From positions 32,684,451 through 32,748,450 of the forward strand of contig CM067067.1 in assembly GCA_033980235.1 (NCBI GenBank): a stretch of DNA of 64,000 nucleotides, read 5' to 3'. Source of the stretch: Diadema setosum. Taxonomy: Eukaryota; Echinodermata; Echinoidea; Diadematoida; Diadematidae. The position numbers and the translations under genes are program-made. Under the pieces are notes generated by a model. The model made no database searches. It was not told the origin of the DNA and worked only from the letters and a program-made list of their open reading frames with translations. Below, in pieces: positions 12,438 through 23,837 of this stretch (its first letter is position 1; each line of letters begins with the position of its first letter).

Positions 12438-12451
12438 GTTACCATGGCTAC
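12438..12451. promoter_or_regulatory. X-box-like motif
   Basis: GTTACCATGGCTAC resembles the RFX X-box with changes in both half sites. It lies just upstream of the gypsy 5' LTR. Confidence 0.25.
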
Positions 12452-12478
12452 GCCAGTTCAACGTTTGAATATGATATA

Positions 12479-12695
12479 TGTCACGCGAAAGGTGCAACCA
12501 AAGAGAAATAATCATATGATAATGTGCAAAATAGTGTTGCTCTATGATTCATTTCGGATTTGTAGTTGCCTTCCCCTCTCACAGAACCCAAGTGTAAGAT
12601 ATCGCCCCTTAATGTATGACATCATCTGGACCTGACAATAAAAAGAACACACATGCAACGACACACATGAGTTGTACTAAGTCTGTTATGTGACA
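12479..12695 (+). repeat. probable 5' LTR of the gypsy element
   Basis: The right edge is fixed by the primer binding site at 12696. The LTR ends GTGACA; the inverse hexamer TGTCAC occurs at 12479, giving a 217-bp LTR with matching TGTCAC/GTGACA ends. A polyadenylation signal AATAAA lies near 12638, as expected for the R region. The left edge is inferred because no 3' LTR is available for comparison. Confidence 0.55.
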
Positions 12696-12708
12696 TGGTG
12701 TCAGGAGT
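12696..12708 (+). promoter_or_regulatory. primer binding site, tRNA-Leu type
   Basis: TGGTGTCAGGAGT directly follows the terminal CA of the LTR. It is complementary to the 3' end of a tRNA-Leu (…CTCCTGACACCA). This is where minus-strand DNA synthesis would start. Confidence 0.75.
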
Positions 12709-12928
12709 TTCGACCTAAACGCTCCGAAATGATACCAGAGTCCAAATTGTTTGTGTGATCGGTAACTTTACCATGAAAGCTACGGAATTTTAGCTGAAAT
12801 CCCGCCGAGGATCTGTTCCAGAAGGGAATTTTGGACGCCGAGATTGTGACTGCCTCCACACATCGCGCAGTGAGTGCTAACGTACAGCCCCACATGTAGA
12901 CATTTGTGTGCGTTTGTGAAATGCCAAC

Positions 12929-15900
12929 ATGTCTTCAAGTGACAAACCGTCGATGAATTGGCAGGCTAAAGACTTGCATTATGAATGGAAGCGCTTCAAG
13001 CAGCACTGCGAATTTACCTTTGGAGGACCACTTGCTGGTAAGTCACAGAAGGAAAAGGTAAGCTACCTCATGACATACATTGGAGACAAAGGAAGAGAGA
13101 TTTACCTCACTTTCGAGTGGAACACCATCACACAAGCTGATGGCACTGAAATATCAGAAAGGGACACATTGGCAGGTGTCTACCAGAAATATGAAACCTA
13201 TGTCAAGCCAAAGAAAAACCAGATAAGAGCTACAGTAAATTTTCATCGCCGTAAGCAACAAGAGAGGGAAAGGTTTCATGATTTTGTAACAGACCTGAAG
13301 TTGCTTGTCAAAGACTGTGGGTATCACGACAATGACCGCATGTTGAGAGACGCTATCGTGTTGAATGCACACAATGTCGAGGTTAGGCAAAAGTGCTTAG
13401 AAAAAGGCGATGAACTCACCCTTGATATGGCCATCAATATTGGACAGACATTTGAAACCGCTCGTGAAAGCATCCAAGCAATTGACAAAGAGGTTGATAA
13501 AGTACATGCTCTGCATGCCAGCCACAAACATGGGAAAGGGCACAGCAAGAAAAATGCACCCTTTGGCAACACACAGAGAGGAAAAGGCAGAGGCCAGAGC
13601 TCACATAGGTCCAACTTCAAACCCAAACCAAATCAAGCCCCAGAAAAATGCAAACGGTGTGGGTATGCAACAAGTCATCCTAAATGTCCGGCCCTGGGAC
13701 AAACCTGCTCTGTGTGCAAGAAGCCCAATCATTTTGCAGCAGTGTGCAGGTCAAGGCGTACACAGGTTCATATGCTTGATCGAGAAGACGCTGATTCAGC
13801 TACATATGAAGGTCATTACCACGATGGAGCATCCGATGACAATAGTGACCAGGAATATGCACACATGTACGCAGTCAGTGACGATGTGCACACAGCAAGT
13901 GACTGGTATGAAACAGTCACAATAGATGGACAACAACAAAAGGTGCAGATTGACACTGGAAGTTCCTGCTCAATTATGCCAATGCACATCTTCAGAAACC
14001 TGAAGATGCAGCCTAGTCTGCAACCTGTCAAGAAGAGGTTTGTTTCATACTCCAACCATACTCTCCAATTGGAAGGCAGTGTAAAGCTAGCTACAAAATA
14101 CAAAGACCGCTCAGTAGAGGTGCAGTTTCATGTAGTCAGAGCAGATGAGAAGCCAATACTCCTCTCAGGCTCAGATAGTGCCAGACTCGATCTGATTCAG
14201 CGGCTACACAACATCGAGGACTATCCTGAGCTGAAACTAAACACAGGAACACTGCCAGGAACATACTCTCTGAAAATTGACCCAACGATACAGCCAGTTG
14301 TTCATGCTCCAAGACGGCAACCACAAGCCCTAGCATCAAAAATCAAAGACAAGCTGAAAGAAATGGAGGAAAATGGGCACATAACTAAAGTCAACGAACC
14401 AACAGACTGGGTCAATTCAATGGTCACAGTCGTAAAGAATGGCAAAGTCCGCATCTGCATTGATCCCAAAGACCTCAACAAGGCAATCCGCCGCGAACAT
14501 TACCCCATACCCACAGTGGAGGAAGTGATTGCATCCATGCCAGATGCAAAAATATTCTCGGTGATTGATGCCAAGAGTGGGTTCCTGCAGATCAAACTGG
14601 ACTATGAATCGAGTCTGCTGACAACATTCAACACACCACAAGGGAGATACCGATGGCTGAGACTCCCCTTTGGCATCAAGAGCGCCCCAGAAATATTCCA
14701 GCGAGTCATGGATGAAATGTTGGAAGGAATACCAGGGGCCCGCGCAGTCATGGACGACATTCTGATTGCAGGGAAAGACATGAAGCACCATGATGAGATC
14801 TTGAACAAAGTTGCACAGAAAGCAAAAGAGTACAATCTGAAGCTGAACTCGGAGAAGTGCAAAATCAGGCAACCAGAGGTCAAGTACGTTGGACATCTCA
14901 TCTCCTCAGCAGGGTTGAAACCCGATCCCGAGAAGGTCCGAGCTGTAAGAGAGATGCCAGCACCCGCATCTAAGCAGGCTGTCCAGCAGTTTCTTGGACT
15001 TGTACAATACCTGTCCAAGTTCATTCCAGACCTGAGCACCATAGATCAGCCACTCAGAGCTTTGACCACCAAAGATGCACAGTTCCAGTGGGGTCCAGCC
15101 CAGCAGAAGAGCTTCGACAAACTCAAGGACTTGTGCACAACAGCACCAGTACTAGCCTTCTACGATGACAAGAAAGATGTGGTTATACAGTGTGACGCAA
15201 GCAGATATGCGCTAGGAGGTGTACTACTACAAGAAGGACGCCCAGTAGCCTTCACATCACGGGCTCTTACAGAGACTGAAATGCGCTACGCACAGATCGA
15301 GAAAGAGATGTTGGCCATTGTACACTCCTGCCGAAAATTCCACCACTATGTCTTTGGAAGGACGGTGCATGTAGAATCCGACCACAAGCCGCTCCAGGCA
15401 ATCTTCCGCAAATCATTGCTGTCGGCCCCGATGCGTCTGCAGAGTATGCTCCTCAGACTCCAACCGTATGACCTGAATGTGATGTACAAACCCGGCAAGG
15501 AAATACCCATTGGGGATGCCCTCAGCAGAGCCAACCTACCTGACAGCGATCCTGACATAGAGCCGGTGGTTGTAAACATGCTTGACCACATTGCAGTGTC
15601 CCAGGAGAGATACGTGCAATTCCAGACACGCACCGCCATGGAGCTCAATGAGCTGCACAGCATGATCAAAAGCGGGTGGCCAGACACAAAACAAGAAGTG
15701 CCACACTCCATACGCGAGTATTGGACAATACGTGATGAACTTTCAGTGCTAGATGGCGTGGTCTACAAGGGTATGCGCATTGTCGTACCCCCATCCATGA
15801 GACGAGAACTACTGGAGACTATACATGCCTCACATCTCGGCATTGTCAAGTCGAAACAAAGGGCCAGAGAAGCATTATACTGGCCAGCGATGAATCAACA

Positions 15901-16993
15901 CATCGAAGAGATGATAGGAGACTGCCCAGACTGCAACACTCATCAGAAAGCACAACACACTGAACCGATGCACCCAACTCCTCACCCTGACTTACCCTGG
16001 CAAGAAGTGGCATCGGATCTGTTTGAGTGGGAAAGATCGCACTATGTGCTTACTGTCGACTACTACTCAAAGTATATCGAGGTGAACGAACTCGCTACAA
16101 CAACAAGTAATGCAGTCATCCAAGCACTCAAAGAGCAGTTCAGTCGACACGGCATACCACAAATCCTTCGAACGGATAATGGACCACAATATGTCTCCGC
16201 AGAATTTGAGGCATTCTGCAAAGAGTGGGGAATAACGCATCGGACCTCCTCCCCACATCACCCCAAGTCGAACGGTGAGGCTGAGCGAGGTGTTCAGACA
16301 GTCAAGCTACTGTGGAAGAAGTGCAAGGACAAGAATCTGGCATTGCTGGATTATCGCACGACACCCATGGCAAGCTGCAACCTCTCACCTGCCCAGCTAT
16401 CCATGGGGCGAAGGCCCCGTAACAAACTTCCAGCAACAAGGCAACTGCTGAGTCCCAAGCTCTACCAGCCTGAGGAAGTCAAACAACGACTCAATGCAGA
16501 AAAGTCAAGGCAGGCCTACTATCACAACAAAAAGGCAGGCCAAAACCTCCCTGCATTGAAGCCTGGTGATGCAGTCCGGATGGCACCGCTCCCAGGAACC
16601 AAGAGATGGATACCAGCCACCATCGAAGAACACCATCGCTCCCCTCGCTCCTATGTGCTGAATCATCGTGGTCGCAAATACAGGAGGAATCGCAAGCACA
16701 TAAGGCCAGCCACCCATGAGGCTAATCGCGGAGGGACCCGTGAGTCGCTCGTCATCTCTGAGTCATGGTCCCAAATAAAACACCAGGGTCCAGAACCAGC
16801 AGCTGTCACTCCGCCAGCTCCTAATCCAGGAAGAGGGAGACCACCAGCTACCTCTGCAGCTCCAAGTGTGCCGAGCAGCCCGAGGCCCCCTGAGGGAGTA
16901 TGCAGATCAGCGGAATCAACTAGGTCACCGGCACCGCAGTACACGACCAGGAGTGGCCGAATCATTAAGAAACCAGACCGTTTAAACTTATAA
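12929..16993 (+). CDS. gypsy Gag-Pol polyprotein, intact
   Basis: The 1354-residue polyprotein has no internal stop. Gag occupies about residues 1-280 and ends in Cys-His motifs near 240-275, the second a canonical CX2CX4HX4C (CSVCKKPNHFAAVC). The aspartic protease active site is IDTGSS near 340. In RT, FSVIDAKSGF is near 542 and the catalytic motif is VMDD near 606, with Val at the usual Tyr of YxDD. RNase H shows IQCDAS near 754 and ESDHKPL near 815. Integrase has an H-x3-H and CPDC zinc module (about 965-1005) and a DDE triad with Asp near 1042 and 1083 and Glu near 1119 at D-x35-E spacing. A basic GPY/F-like tail follows, with no chromodomain. The first ATG after the PBS leader in this frame is used. 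The gene is richer in G+C than its flanks, consistent with a recent insertion. Confidence 0.95.
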   Translation: MSSSDKPSMNWQAKDLHYEWKRFKQHCEFTFGGPLAGKSQKEKVSYLMTYIGDKGREIYLTFEWNTITQADGTEISERDTLAGVYQKYETYVKPKKNQIRATVNFHRRKQQERERFHDFVTDLKLLVKDCGYHDNDRMLRDAIVLNAHNVEVRQKCLEKGDELTLDMAINIGQTFETARESIQAIDKEVDKVHALHASHKHGKGHSKKNAPFGNTQRGKGRGQSSHRSNFKPKPNQAPEKCKRCGYATSHPKCPALGQTCSVCKKPNHFAAVCRSRRTQVHMLDREDADSATYEGHYHDGASDDNSDQEYAHMYAVSDDVHTASDWYETVTIDGQQQKVQIDTGSSCSIMPMHIFRNLKMQPSLQPVKKRFVSYSNHTLQLEGSVKLATKYKDRSVEVQFHVVRADEKPILLSGSDSARLDLIQRLHNIEDYPELKLNTGTLPGTYSLKIDPTIQPVVHAPRRQPQALASKIKDKLKEMEENGHITKVNEPTDWVNSMVTVVKNGKVRICIDPKDLNKAIRREHYPIPTVEEVIASMPDAKIFSVIDAKSGFLQIKLDYESSLLTTFNTPQGRYRWLRLPFGIKSAPEIFQRVMDEMLEGIPGARAVMDDILIAGKDMKHHDEILNKVAQKAKEYNLKLNSEKCKIRQPEVKYVGHLISSAGLKPDPEKVRAVREMPAPASKQAVQQFLGLVQYLSKFIPDLSTIDQPLRALTTKDAQFQWGPAQQKSFDKLKDLCTTAPVLAFYDDKKDVVIQCDASRYALGGVLLQEGRPVAFTSRALTETEMRYAQIEKEMLAIVHSCRKFHHYVFGRTVHVESDHKPLQAIFRKSLLSAPMRLQSMLLRLQPYDLNVMYKPGKEIPIGDALSRANLPDSDPDIEPVVVNMLDHIAVSQERYVQFQTRTAMELNELHSMIKSGWPDTKQEVPHSIREYWTIRDELSVLDGVVYKGMRIVVPPSMRRELLETIHASHLGIVKSKQRAREALYWPAMNQHIEEMIGDCPDCNTHQKAQHTEPMHPTPHPDLPWQEVASDLFEWERSHYVLTVDYYSKYIEVNELATTTSNAVIQALKEQFSRHGIPQILRTDNGPQYVSAEFEAFCKEWGITHRTSSPHHPKSNGEAERGVQTVKLLWKKCKDKNLALLDYRTTPMASCNLSPAQLSMGRRPRNKLPATRQLLSPKLYQPEEVKQRLNAEKSRQAYYHNKKAGQNLPALKPGDAVRMAPLPGTKRWIPATIEEHHRSPRSYVLNHRGRKYRRNRKHIRPATHEANRGGTRESLVISESWSQIKHQGPEPAAVTPPAPNPGRGRPPATSAAPSVPSSPRPPEGVCRSAESTRSPAPQYTTRSGRIIKKPDRLNL

Positions 16994-17012
16994 CATAAAC
17001 CAGGACACACAC

Positions 17013-17038
17013 AAAAGAAAAGAAAAGAAAGAAAAAAA
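17013..17038 (+). other. polypurine tract candidate
   Basis: A run of A and G only, with AAAAG units, lies twenty bases after the gag-pol stop. It could prime plus-strand synthesis, but the TG of a 3' LTR does not follow it, so the role is uncertain. Confidence 0.35.
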
Positions 17039-17040
17039 CT

Positions 17041-18600
17041 AAAAAATTGAAACGAAAAAGACAACGGAAAAGGATAACTGAACTTTTGTTTTTGAACACT
17101 TTATTATAAAGCTCACCCCTTTGGTCGATTTAGAATTGTTTTTTCTGTCATGTTTTATTTTAACACAGGACCTTTGGAAGATTTTTTTTTCAATTATTCC
17201 TTTTTATATATTACTAAGAGAGCTGTCATTTCTACAACCCATGTGATCCCCTTGGACATGGAATGAACTGTTTGGATTACATGAGCAACGTCTTACGGAC
17301 TGAACCAATCAATATTTGACTTTGAACGAACTGAGATTTCCATAATCTGGATTCCACATGTCAATTTTTTTTTTTCTTTGTTTCCGGTACCGTGATTAAT
17401 TCATGTTTTGTTTTGTTTGTTACCTCATATGATGATATATTTTTTTTTTGCATACAACCTTTTTGGTTATAAAGAATTTATCGAAAAAAAAAAGAGAACA
17501 AAACATTTAGGGACTGCGTTTCAAGTAGCTAGGCCTTCTAGCTTATTAGACAGCGAATCGATGCTTGTAACTAATAAACATTATGGAAAATACAGTATAA
17601 CAACTATCATACTATAAAAGTAGACTTTTGCATCTAACATAGCGCAGCTGTTAAGATCCTTGTTTGGATTATAGATTTAGATTCTGTAGGTGGGTTGGTA
17701 AATTTCATTCAAGCAGCGTAAATGCATTGACACTCTCCTTGATTTGAAATAATTTGAGAAATATTTGTCTACCTCTGTAAACAGAATTGTTTCATGAATT
17801 TCGAAAATTCTCCGGTCTCTTTTTTGATTGATATGTAGTAAAATATGGAGACGAGAGGTTTTTATGTGATAGTCTATTAATCATTATAAAAATCCATACA
17901 CATCATAGAGCACTGGGGATGCAGTACTATTCTTGTCCTATAATGTTGTCTCATATTTTCTGTATTGATCACACATGAATGTATATAGCTCCTATGTTAG
18001 CGTGTGCGTGTCATTCGGCTTTTGTATTTATTGAACTTGAGGTTTTTTGTTGTTTTTTTCCGCTTGGATGGACTTCGTCTTGAGCGAAAAAAAAAATCAA
18101 ATTCTGTTCTGATACATTAATCAAGTGGTAAATTCCCAACAACGCTGATATTTGCTGAGGGTTATAGAAATACATTTTTACTGTTTCTTTTTGTCCACTG
18201 TCTCTATCTTTTTATGCAATCTAGTTCTTCGATAGGAAATCATTTGAGTTGCTACAGAACTTGATATGCGAGATGTATAATTAATTTATCACTTTATCAT
18301 ATAGACAGATCGATAGACATCTGAATGCAATAGATATAGGGTTATAGGTGTCGTTACAGAAAAATGAATAGATAAATGCAAAAAAAGACAAAAGGTTAAT
18401 GAAAGGATAATTGATGAATAATTATGGATTATGAATGACGAGGCTGCGTTATATATCTTTATATTCTAATTAGATGGGATGGTTTTACTAGTTTTACCAT
18501 CTGTAGTAATTATGACAGAAAATGTGAAACTTTTCTCATGATACTTAAAGAAACAAGTGGTTTTTAAGGGTTCTTATTTAAAAATAAACAGATGATTTAC
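17041..18600. other. AT-rich DNA without a supported gene
   Basis: Several poly-T and poly-A runs and no convincing ORF. I searched here by eye for the missing gypsy 3' LTR (TGTCAC start, GTGACA end) and did not find it. Confidence 0.45.
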
Positions 18601-18910
18601 ATGATTAACCGCCATCTGCTCATCCAAACGTGAAGTGTACATCTCGACCTCTCATCTCGGTTGGACACGAAAATCCATCAATGATTACACCGCTCCTTCA
18701 GCGGAAGCGGGTTGACGTTAAGTACGGGGAGCGCATCTTGATTGTTTCCGGTTGCCATGACAATGGAGACTTTTAGTGATGTCACGATCACCCCTTCTCG
18801 CATTCTGGAAGGCGTTTACAACGTAATGATCGGCTGGAATGGCTTTGTTCTGTGACAAGGAATCAATGAAGTGTACCTGCGGTCATTGACACGAAACCTG
18901 AGGTTAGAAT
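18601..18910. promoter_or_regulatory. higher-complexity island with X-box-like motif
   Basis: The stretch is free of simple repeats and richer in CpG than both flanks. GTTGCCATGACAAT at 18751-18764 resembles an RFX X-box. No ORF is convincing. It could be a conserved non-coding element. Confidence 0.25.
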
Positions 18911-20019
18911 GAACTTTGCAGTCCCCTCCTCCCCTTACAACATAATTATAAAGTGTGTAGATATAAACATAAATATAATGTAAGGTATTTGATACTTCTT
19001 AAAAAAAGAAAAAAGGAAACAATAACGTCTTAATTTTAATGGAGAATTTTACCGTAGAATAGTGAGCTGTAAAGCTGTAATGCCTATACAAATGAGATTA
19101 AGATTGATTAATGAGATGACTTTTACCTAGCGGATATGTTTGCTGCTAACCCCCAATGTTTAAGAAATGATTTAACTCAACCTGTATAGATTCAGTGCAT
19201 GCTAATGCAATTCCGTGATAAATGTTGTTAAATAGATATTGTGGGTTAAGCCCCTTTCCATCAAATCAATAAAGTTACACTGGGCCTATATCATGGATTA
19301 AAAGCACTCTTATGCAGTTATTATTGTGTGAATTTACTGTATGAAATACGTTTAAGGCTCAAATCTGACGGGTAACGATCAATAAAGTCAGTTGGCACTT
19401 TTTTTTTAGAGACAGCGACCTTTGGCAAACAAAAGTTTGCAAGATCACAGGAATTCCAAGAATGCCCCTGTCACGTTTAAAAGTATTCAAACATCTGCAA
19501 ATACCGATTATGATTTTGTTGTTGGTGTAATTGTGTGTGTGGGTGTGAGTGTAGGCGCATGTCTGGGTATGTTTATAGGATAGTCTGTATATGAAATGCA
19601 AATATTTGAAACTGAGAAAATACACTGTTTTAGTATTTTTTTCAAGTTGGAGGAAAAGAGAGTGTTCCACCTGACATCTACGTTTTCTTTTTTTAATTTG
19701 TTTTTAATGTATTAATGTTTTAAATATTTTTGTAAATTCATTATCGTGTAATGAAGTAGCCATCACAATCTTTGCAAAGCTGCGTGCAGTACCAGCTCTC
19801 TGAAGCACATCCTTAATCCCCCCCCCCCCGTTCCATTTTTCATTTTCCATTTCTCTAGTTCAGCGTGTAGGCATTCTCTTCTTTTCCTTTCTCTCCTTCC
19901 ATTCTTTCCATCTGTTCTGTCAAGTCGTGTCATGTTTTTGTGTTTCTCCTGTTTTGTTCCGTTCTGTCGTAAATCATATCTGTGATAAGTGTTTGTAAAT
20001 AAGTAATACACAAGTTTGT
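18911..20019. other. AT-rich DNA without a supported gene
   Basis: Nothing coding is seen. The pyrimidine-rich segment at about 19850-19950 may be the upstream 3'-UTR of the truncated LINE fragment that follows, because the better LINE copies have a similar pyrimidine-rich tract in that place. Confidence 0.4.
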
Positions 20020-20273
20020 TCTTTTTTTTGAGTGGTTCACAACGTACAAGCTTGCTTTTCAGTGGACCTCCCAATTCTTTTTTTTTTCAACTAAAGCATA
20101 ACTTTGTACCTTTTTTTTTCCCAGTATGCATTCTTTTGTTTATCTGTATCAATTATATTTTGCAAAGTCGAATGTTTATGTTTATGATGTAATTCCAGAT
20201 CTATTGTGTTATGTTTTGTTGGAAAAAGAAGAATGAAGATAAATGAATTGAATTGAATTGAATTGAATTGAAT
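20020..20273 (+). mobile_element. 5'-truncated LINE 3' end with (GAATT)n tail
   Basis: CGTACAAGCTTGCTTTTCAG at 20043 matches the 3'-UTR hairpin loop of the intact LINE (59270). Flanking bases can form a bulged stem (20030-20040 with 20062-20070). The segment ends in AAATGAATTGAATTGAATT repeats (20244-20273), the kind of short tandem tail typical of CR1/L2-type LINEs. No coding part is retained. Confidence 0.6.
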
Positions 20274-20549
20274 CATATTTTAAAAGATCTTTTACTTGAG
20301 AAGGGATACGATCTTAAAGTTGACGAAGAAATCGTGAAAGAAATTAACACGTTTCATATTTCATTCCGTTATATTCTGTTGATGACATTCATCTCATCAG
20401 AATGAGTGCGTTGCCTGACTTGAAGGCAATAAATGTATCATTTTAATAGTGTCTGCATGGCTGCGTGCGCATACGCTATATATTATGCAATGTGACTCTT
20501 TGGCAGCATCTGCTGAAGAACCTTATCATCATTGTTCACATGATAATCC

Positions 20550-20830
20550 TGGATGACTCATGAAACGAAACAGTTCGGCAAGAAGTTCGGCAAACGATTA
20601 AGAGTAACCAATACCAGAGTGATGCGGAGAAACATTCGAGGTTGCCATGGCGACGTTTCTGTGAAGACACGCAGGGATTTACTTCGTCATGGCACACGAG
20701 GTCTGCCTCACCCAATCAACTTTGCGGGGGATGAACTCCGGACTAGTGCTCCTCGCACGACGGCGGGGGAAATAATAGCTCCGAGCATGGTCGGTATGTT
20801 CGGTACCACTTATCGCCGAGGTATACCAAA
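20550..20830. promoter_or_regulatory. CpG-richer island with X-box-like motif
   Basis: GTTGCCATGGCGAC at 20641-20654 differs from the consensus RFX X-box by one base. The surrounding 280 bases have more CpG than the flanks. A 116-codon ORF crosses the region but has no recognisable family and a simple-sequence end. Confidence 0.3.
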
Positions 20831-21393
20831 TATAAGCAAAATAATAACTTCAAATTTATTGACACTGCGCTCTGTTTATGGAAAATGCATTTACATATCT
20901 TAAAATCTGCTCCATGCAGCAGTAAAATGGGCTCTCCTTGGACCATTTTACTTGTTGTTAGAAACAATATCAATCATGAATGTTTACATGAAATTAAAAG
21001 CATGTTTGTTTGTTTGTTTGTTTGTTTGCTTGCTTGTTTTTATTCTTTTAAGCTATCCATCGATCTTGTTAGGATTCTGGATGAGGTAATGTTAAAAAGA
21101 GGTGCATTCTTTGTTGAGAGTGACAGTAAAGAACAGTTGGGCTATAGAGGAACGAGAGTCTCGTTTTCCTTTAACAGTCAAGTGATTGACAGCTTTGTAA
21201 GACCAACTCCAAATCAATCATATTCAGCTGTTCGTTTGCGAAGAAACACATAAGTGTATTTAACTTACTTTACTGTTACGTTTAAGCATTCTTTTTTTTT
21301 TCTCTCTCTCTCTCTCTAGCGGGAAAGCAAACACTGCATTCTTCATTAATTCACAGACAATTCTATGATATCCATGCACAACAAACAAATCTG
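20831..21393. other. AT-rich DNA without a supported gene
   Basis: Includes (TTTG)n near 21004-21030 and poly-T/CTCTCT at 21291-21318. No supported coding region. Confidence 0.45.
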
Positions 21394-21466
21394 AACACAC
21401 ACATGCATGCACACACACACACACACACACACAGACAGACAGACAGACACACACACATATATATAT
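21394..21466. repeat. (CA)n/(CAGA)n/(TA)n compound microsatellite
   Basis: Successive CA, CAGACAGA, CA and short TA blocks form one compound tract. Confidence 0.95.
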
Positions 21467-23837
21467 TAGTAAATTCAACTACCAGCTTTCTATTATATCT
21501 TTTTTACAGAATATAAACAACTTATCATGAGCAGTATGGGTCCTTTGATGTCACTGCTCAAAAAGTTATGAGTCTAGGCAGTAGATCTCCTTGAAAATTG
21601 CAAATTGCAGAGTTGGAAGACTCTCCAATTTCGTTTACCTTTGGCTTCTTTTTCGTTTTTGATGCACATACGATATTTCCTTTTATCATAAGCTTCTAGT
21701 TACATAATTATGTTAATCTGTTGATAAAGCTTTATTATTTTTTTTTGGTACCAGATGGGTGATGATCTATTCAAACGAATCGATCCTCAGAAGTATATAT
21801 CTTCCGAAGATAACACCGTTCATTCCTACATCAATAGAAGATTGGATGATAGTTGGTTCTGTAGAGCGATATGTGAAGGTGACTAGCCATACCCGATTGT
21901 CTGGGATGGGGGGGGGGGGGGGGGGGGCTGGGAATATGATTTCGTTTCGTGGTCACAATAGTGCGCTTTGTTCTCAGAAAAAGTTTTAGGAAAATTCAGT
22001 ATCATTTCCCGCGATATATTGTGTTCGTCTATAAACAGACGCTGAAATTTCCCTGACAACTAGACCGACTGCATTTGCCGCGTCCTCCCACTGTTCCTAC
22101 CTATGATTCATTTTAAGAAGCAGCCGGGTGAATAGGGAAGGCCCCTCGTTATGACACTTCCACGCCACTTCCAGTCAACTTCCTAAAATTACGTGCGGTA
22201 AACCTGTCAGTTATTTGGTGCATTCAGGAATTACATTGTCTGCCTGGGAACTGGGTGTCCGTGTGGGCATTGTAACCTTGAGTGTGTATATAGTGACCAA
22301 CAGAACTCTAAAAACGCCTGACCAAGTTTCCCTGTGGTTTACCATGTATTATCATCTAAAGCAAAGCCTATTCGTGGTCTAAGGGAAAAAGAAATACCTT
22401 TATGAAAATGCGTCTGTTTTGTCCCTACAGTTTCTCTTACATGCGTTACGGAGAATCACTCAAAATAGTTCACATTGTCTCTGACCACAAACTTTTGATA
22501 CACATACACATGGATCACACACTCACACATCGAGAGGAATGCATGCAATTATGTAAGTATTGGATATGACTTATCCATTACATCCTACAGACTATACTGT
22601 CTTCATATACAGTTATAAACAGTAAGACAAAATGCGCTATTGTATAGCTATGCTCTGTTAATAATCATTGCGAATGTACGTGAGGAGGGGTAGGTACATT
22701 ATTGTTTATAGATATTTAAAAAAAAATGCCCCACGTCAGTAATGGACGTAATATAAAACATTATCACCACTTTGCTCAATATTAAGACATAACAATTAAC
22801 ACTGGCATTTTCCTGACCATGTTCACAAAAAACATTAAAAAGCGAAGTGTCCTTTATTCCACCGTAAGACGTAAGAGATGAACTTACCTGTTGTATTCAG
22901 TTTGCCAAGAAGAATTTATGATAAGGTTCAATGAATGAAATAGATTCACATACAAACGCAAATATGTACAGACACACACACACACACAAAAAAAAATAAA
23001 TTAAAACACTGTTCTACCACTGCTCTATGCATTGCTTCTGTAACTATTGCAAATGCGTTATATAATATTGAAAGGACTTGCCTCGACTATATAGCCTGCA
23101 TGCTATTGCCGGTCTTTTTTTTTATACCAAAAATGTTCTTTAACTAATTATTATTTTGACTATATTGACAATATTTATTATGTTATCGTTTGGTAAATGG
23201 ATTTCATTTTATTTCATTTCATTTCATTTTATCAAGAATATGTTCAAAAAATAGCTGTATTCTTTCTTAAAATGATAGAGATCAAAAGAGAGGTAATGAT
23301 ATAGTGATTGGAAAATGGGTGCATAGATGGATGATAAAAAAAAAGAGAAAGAGAAATAGAAAAAGAAGGAGAGAACTAAAGGGGAAAAGAATGATGTGAG
23401 GAGAAAACTTCAGTCAAAAGTTGGAGAGAGAGAGAGGGAGTGGTAATAAAGAGAGAAGGCGTGTAAGCCTTTACTCATCCTTTAAAAGGAAATGCATCAT
23501 GATAAACACTCAATAAATATCATCATCATCATCATCATCATCAGTACCAGCATCATTTTTTTCCTCTCATTTATAGCTGTCGTATCTTCATGCTATATGC
23601 TTATTTGACGACATTATTCCGTATTCATACTCACAATACATGCGCCATAATTCAGTCAGATGATTTAATTATATCCCGAGTTGTTTCCAATTGACGGGTT
23701 TTATTCTTTTCTAATCTGTACACGTACATCTCAATCATGTTCGGTACGCACTGTAAGTTTTATTGGCTTGAAAATAAAAAGAAGTGACTGTATTTCATTT
23801 GTGATATAATATATTCAATGCAGAGAATTCCTGATAA
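21467..23837. other. AT-rich DNA without a supported gene
   Basis: Contains a pure run of about 20 G at 21908-21927, purine-rich AAAGAGAAAG tracts at 23337-23460, TTTCA repeats at 23205-23232 and ATC repeats at 23519-23542. No ORF resembles a known protein. Confidence 0.45.

Larger units (their letters stand above)
11836..12470. promoter_or_regulatory. CpG-richer island with RFX-type sites
   Basis: Base composition changes here: CpG dinucleotides are frequent, above all at 12270-12375, whereas the surroundings are AT-rich. A perfect X-box lies at 12012-12025 and a weaker one at 12438-12451. ORFs on both strands (77, 111 and 167 codons) cover parts of it but resemble no family. It could be a promoter or conserved regulatory region of a host gene, or the older insertion site flank of the gypsy element that begins just downstream. 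Confidence 0.3.
12479..17040 (+). mobile_element. Mag-like Ty3/gypsy LTR retrotransposon, 3' LTR not found
   Basis: The element runs from a probable 5' LTR through a primer binding site and one intact gag-pol ORF to a purine-rich tract. Domain order is Gag, protease, RT, RNase H, integrase, as in Ty3/gypsy elements. No chromodomain follows the integrase. A single continuous gag-pol frame and this integrase tail fit the Mag lineage that includes sea-urchin SURL elements; that placement is from knowledge of the family. I could not find a second copy of the LTR in the 3 kb downstream, so the 3' end seems deleted, replaced or wrongly assembled. Confidence 0.85.

Noticed and set aside
12132..12635. 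167-codon ORF upstream of the gypsy gene
   Set aside because: It runs through the CpG island into the inferred LTR and has no recognisable domain.
13154..17064. Antisense ORFs within the gypsy element
   Set aside because: They lie opposite the intact gag-pol frame and show no domain of their own.
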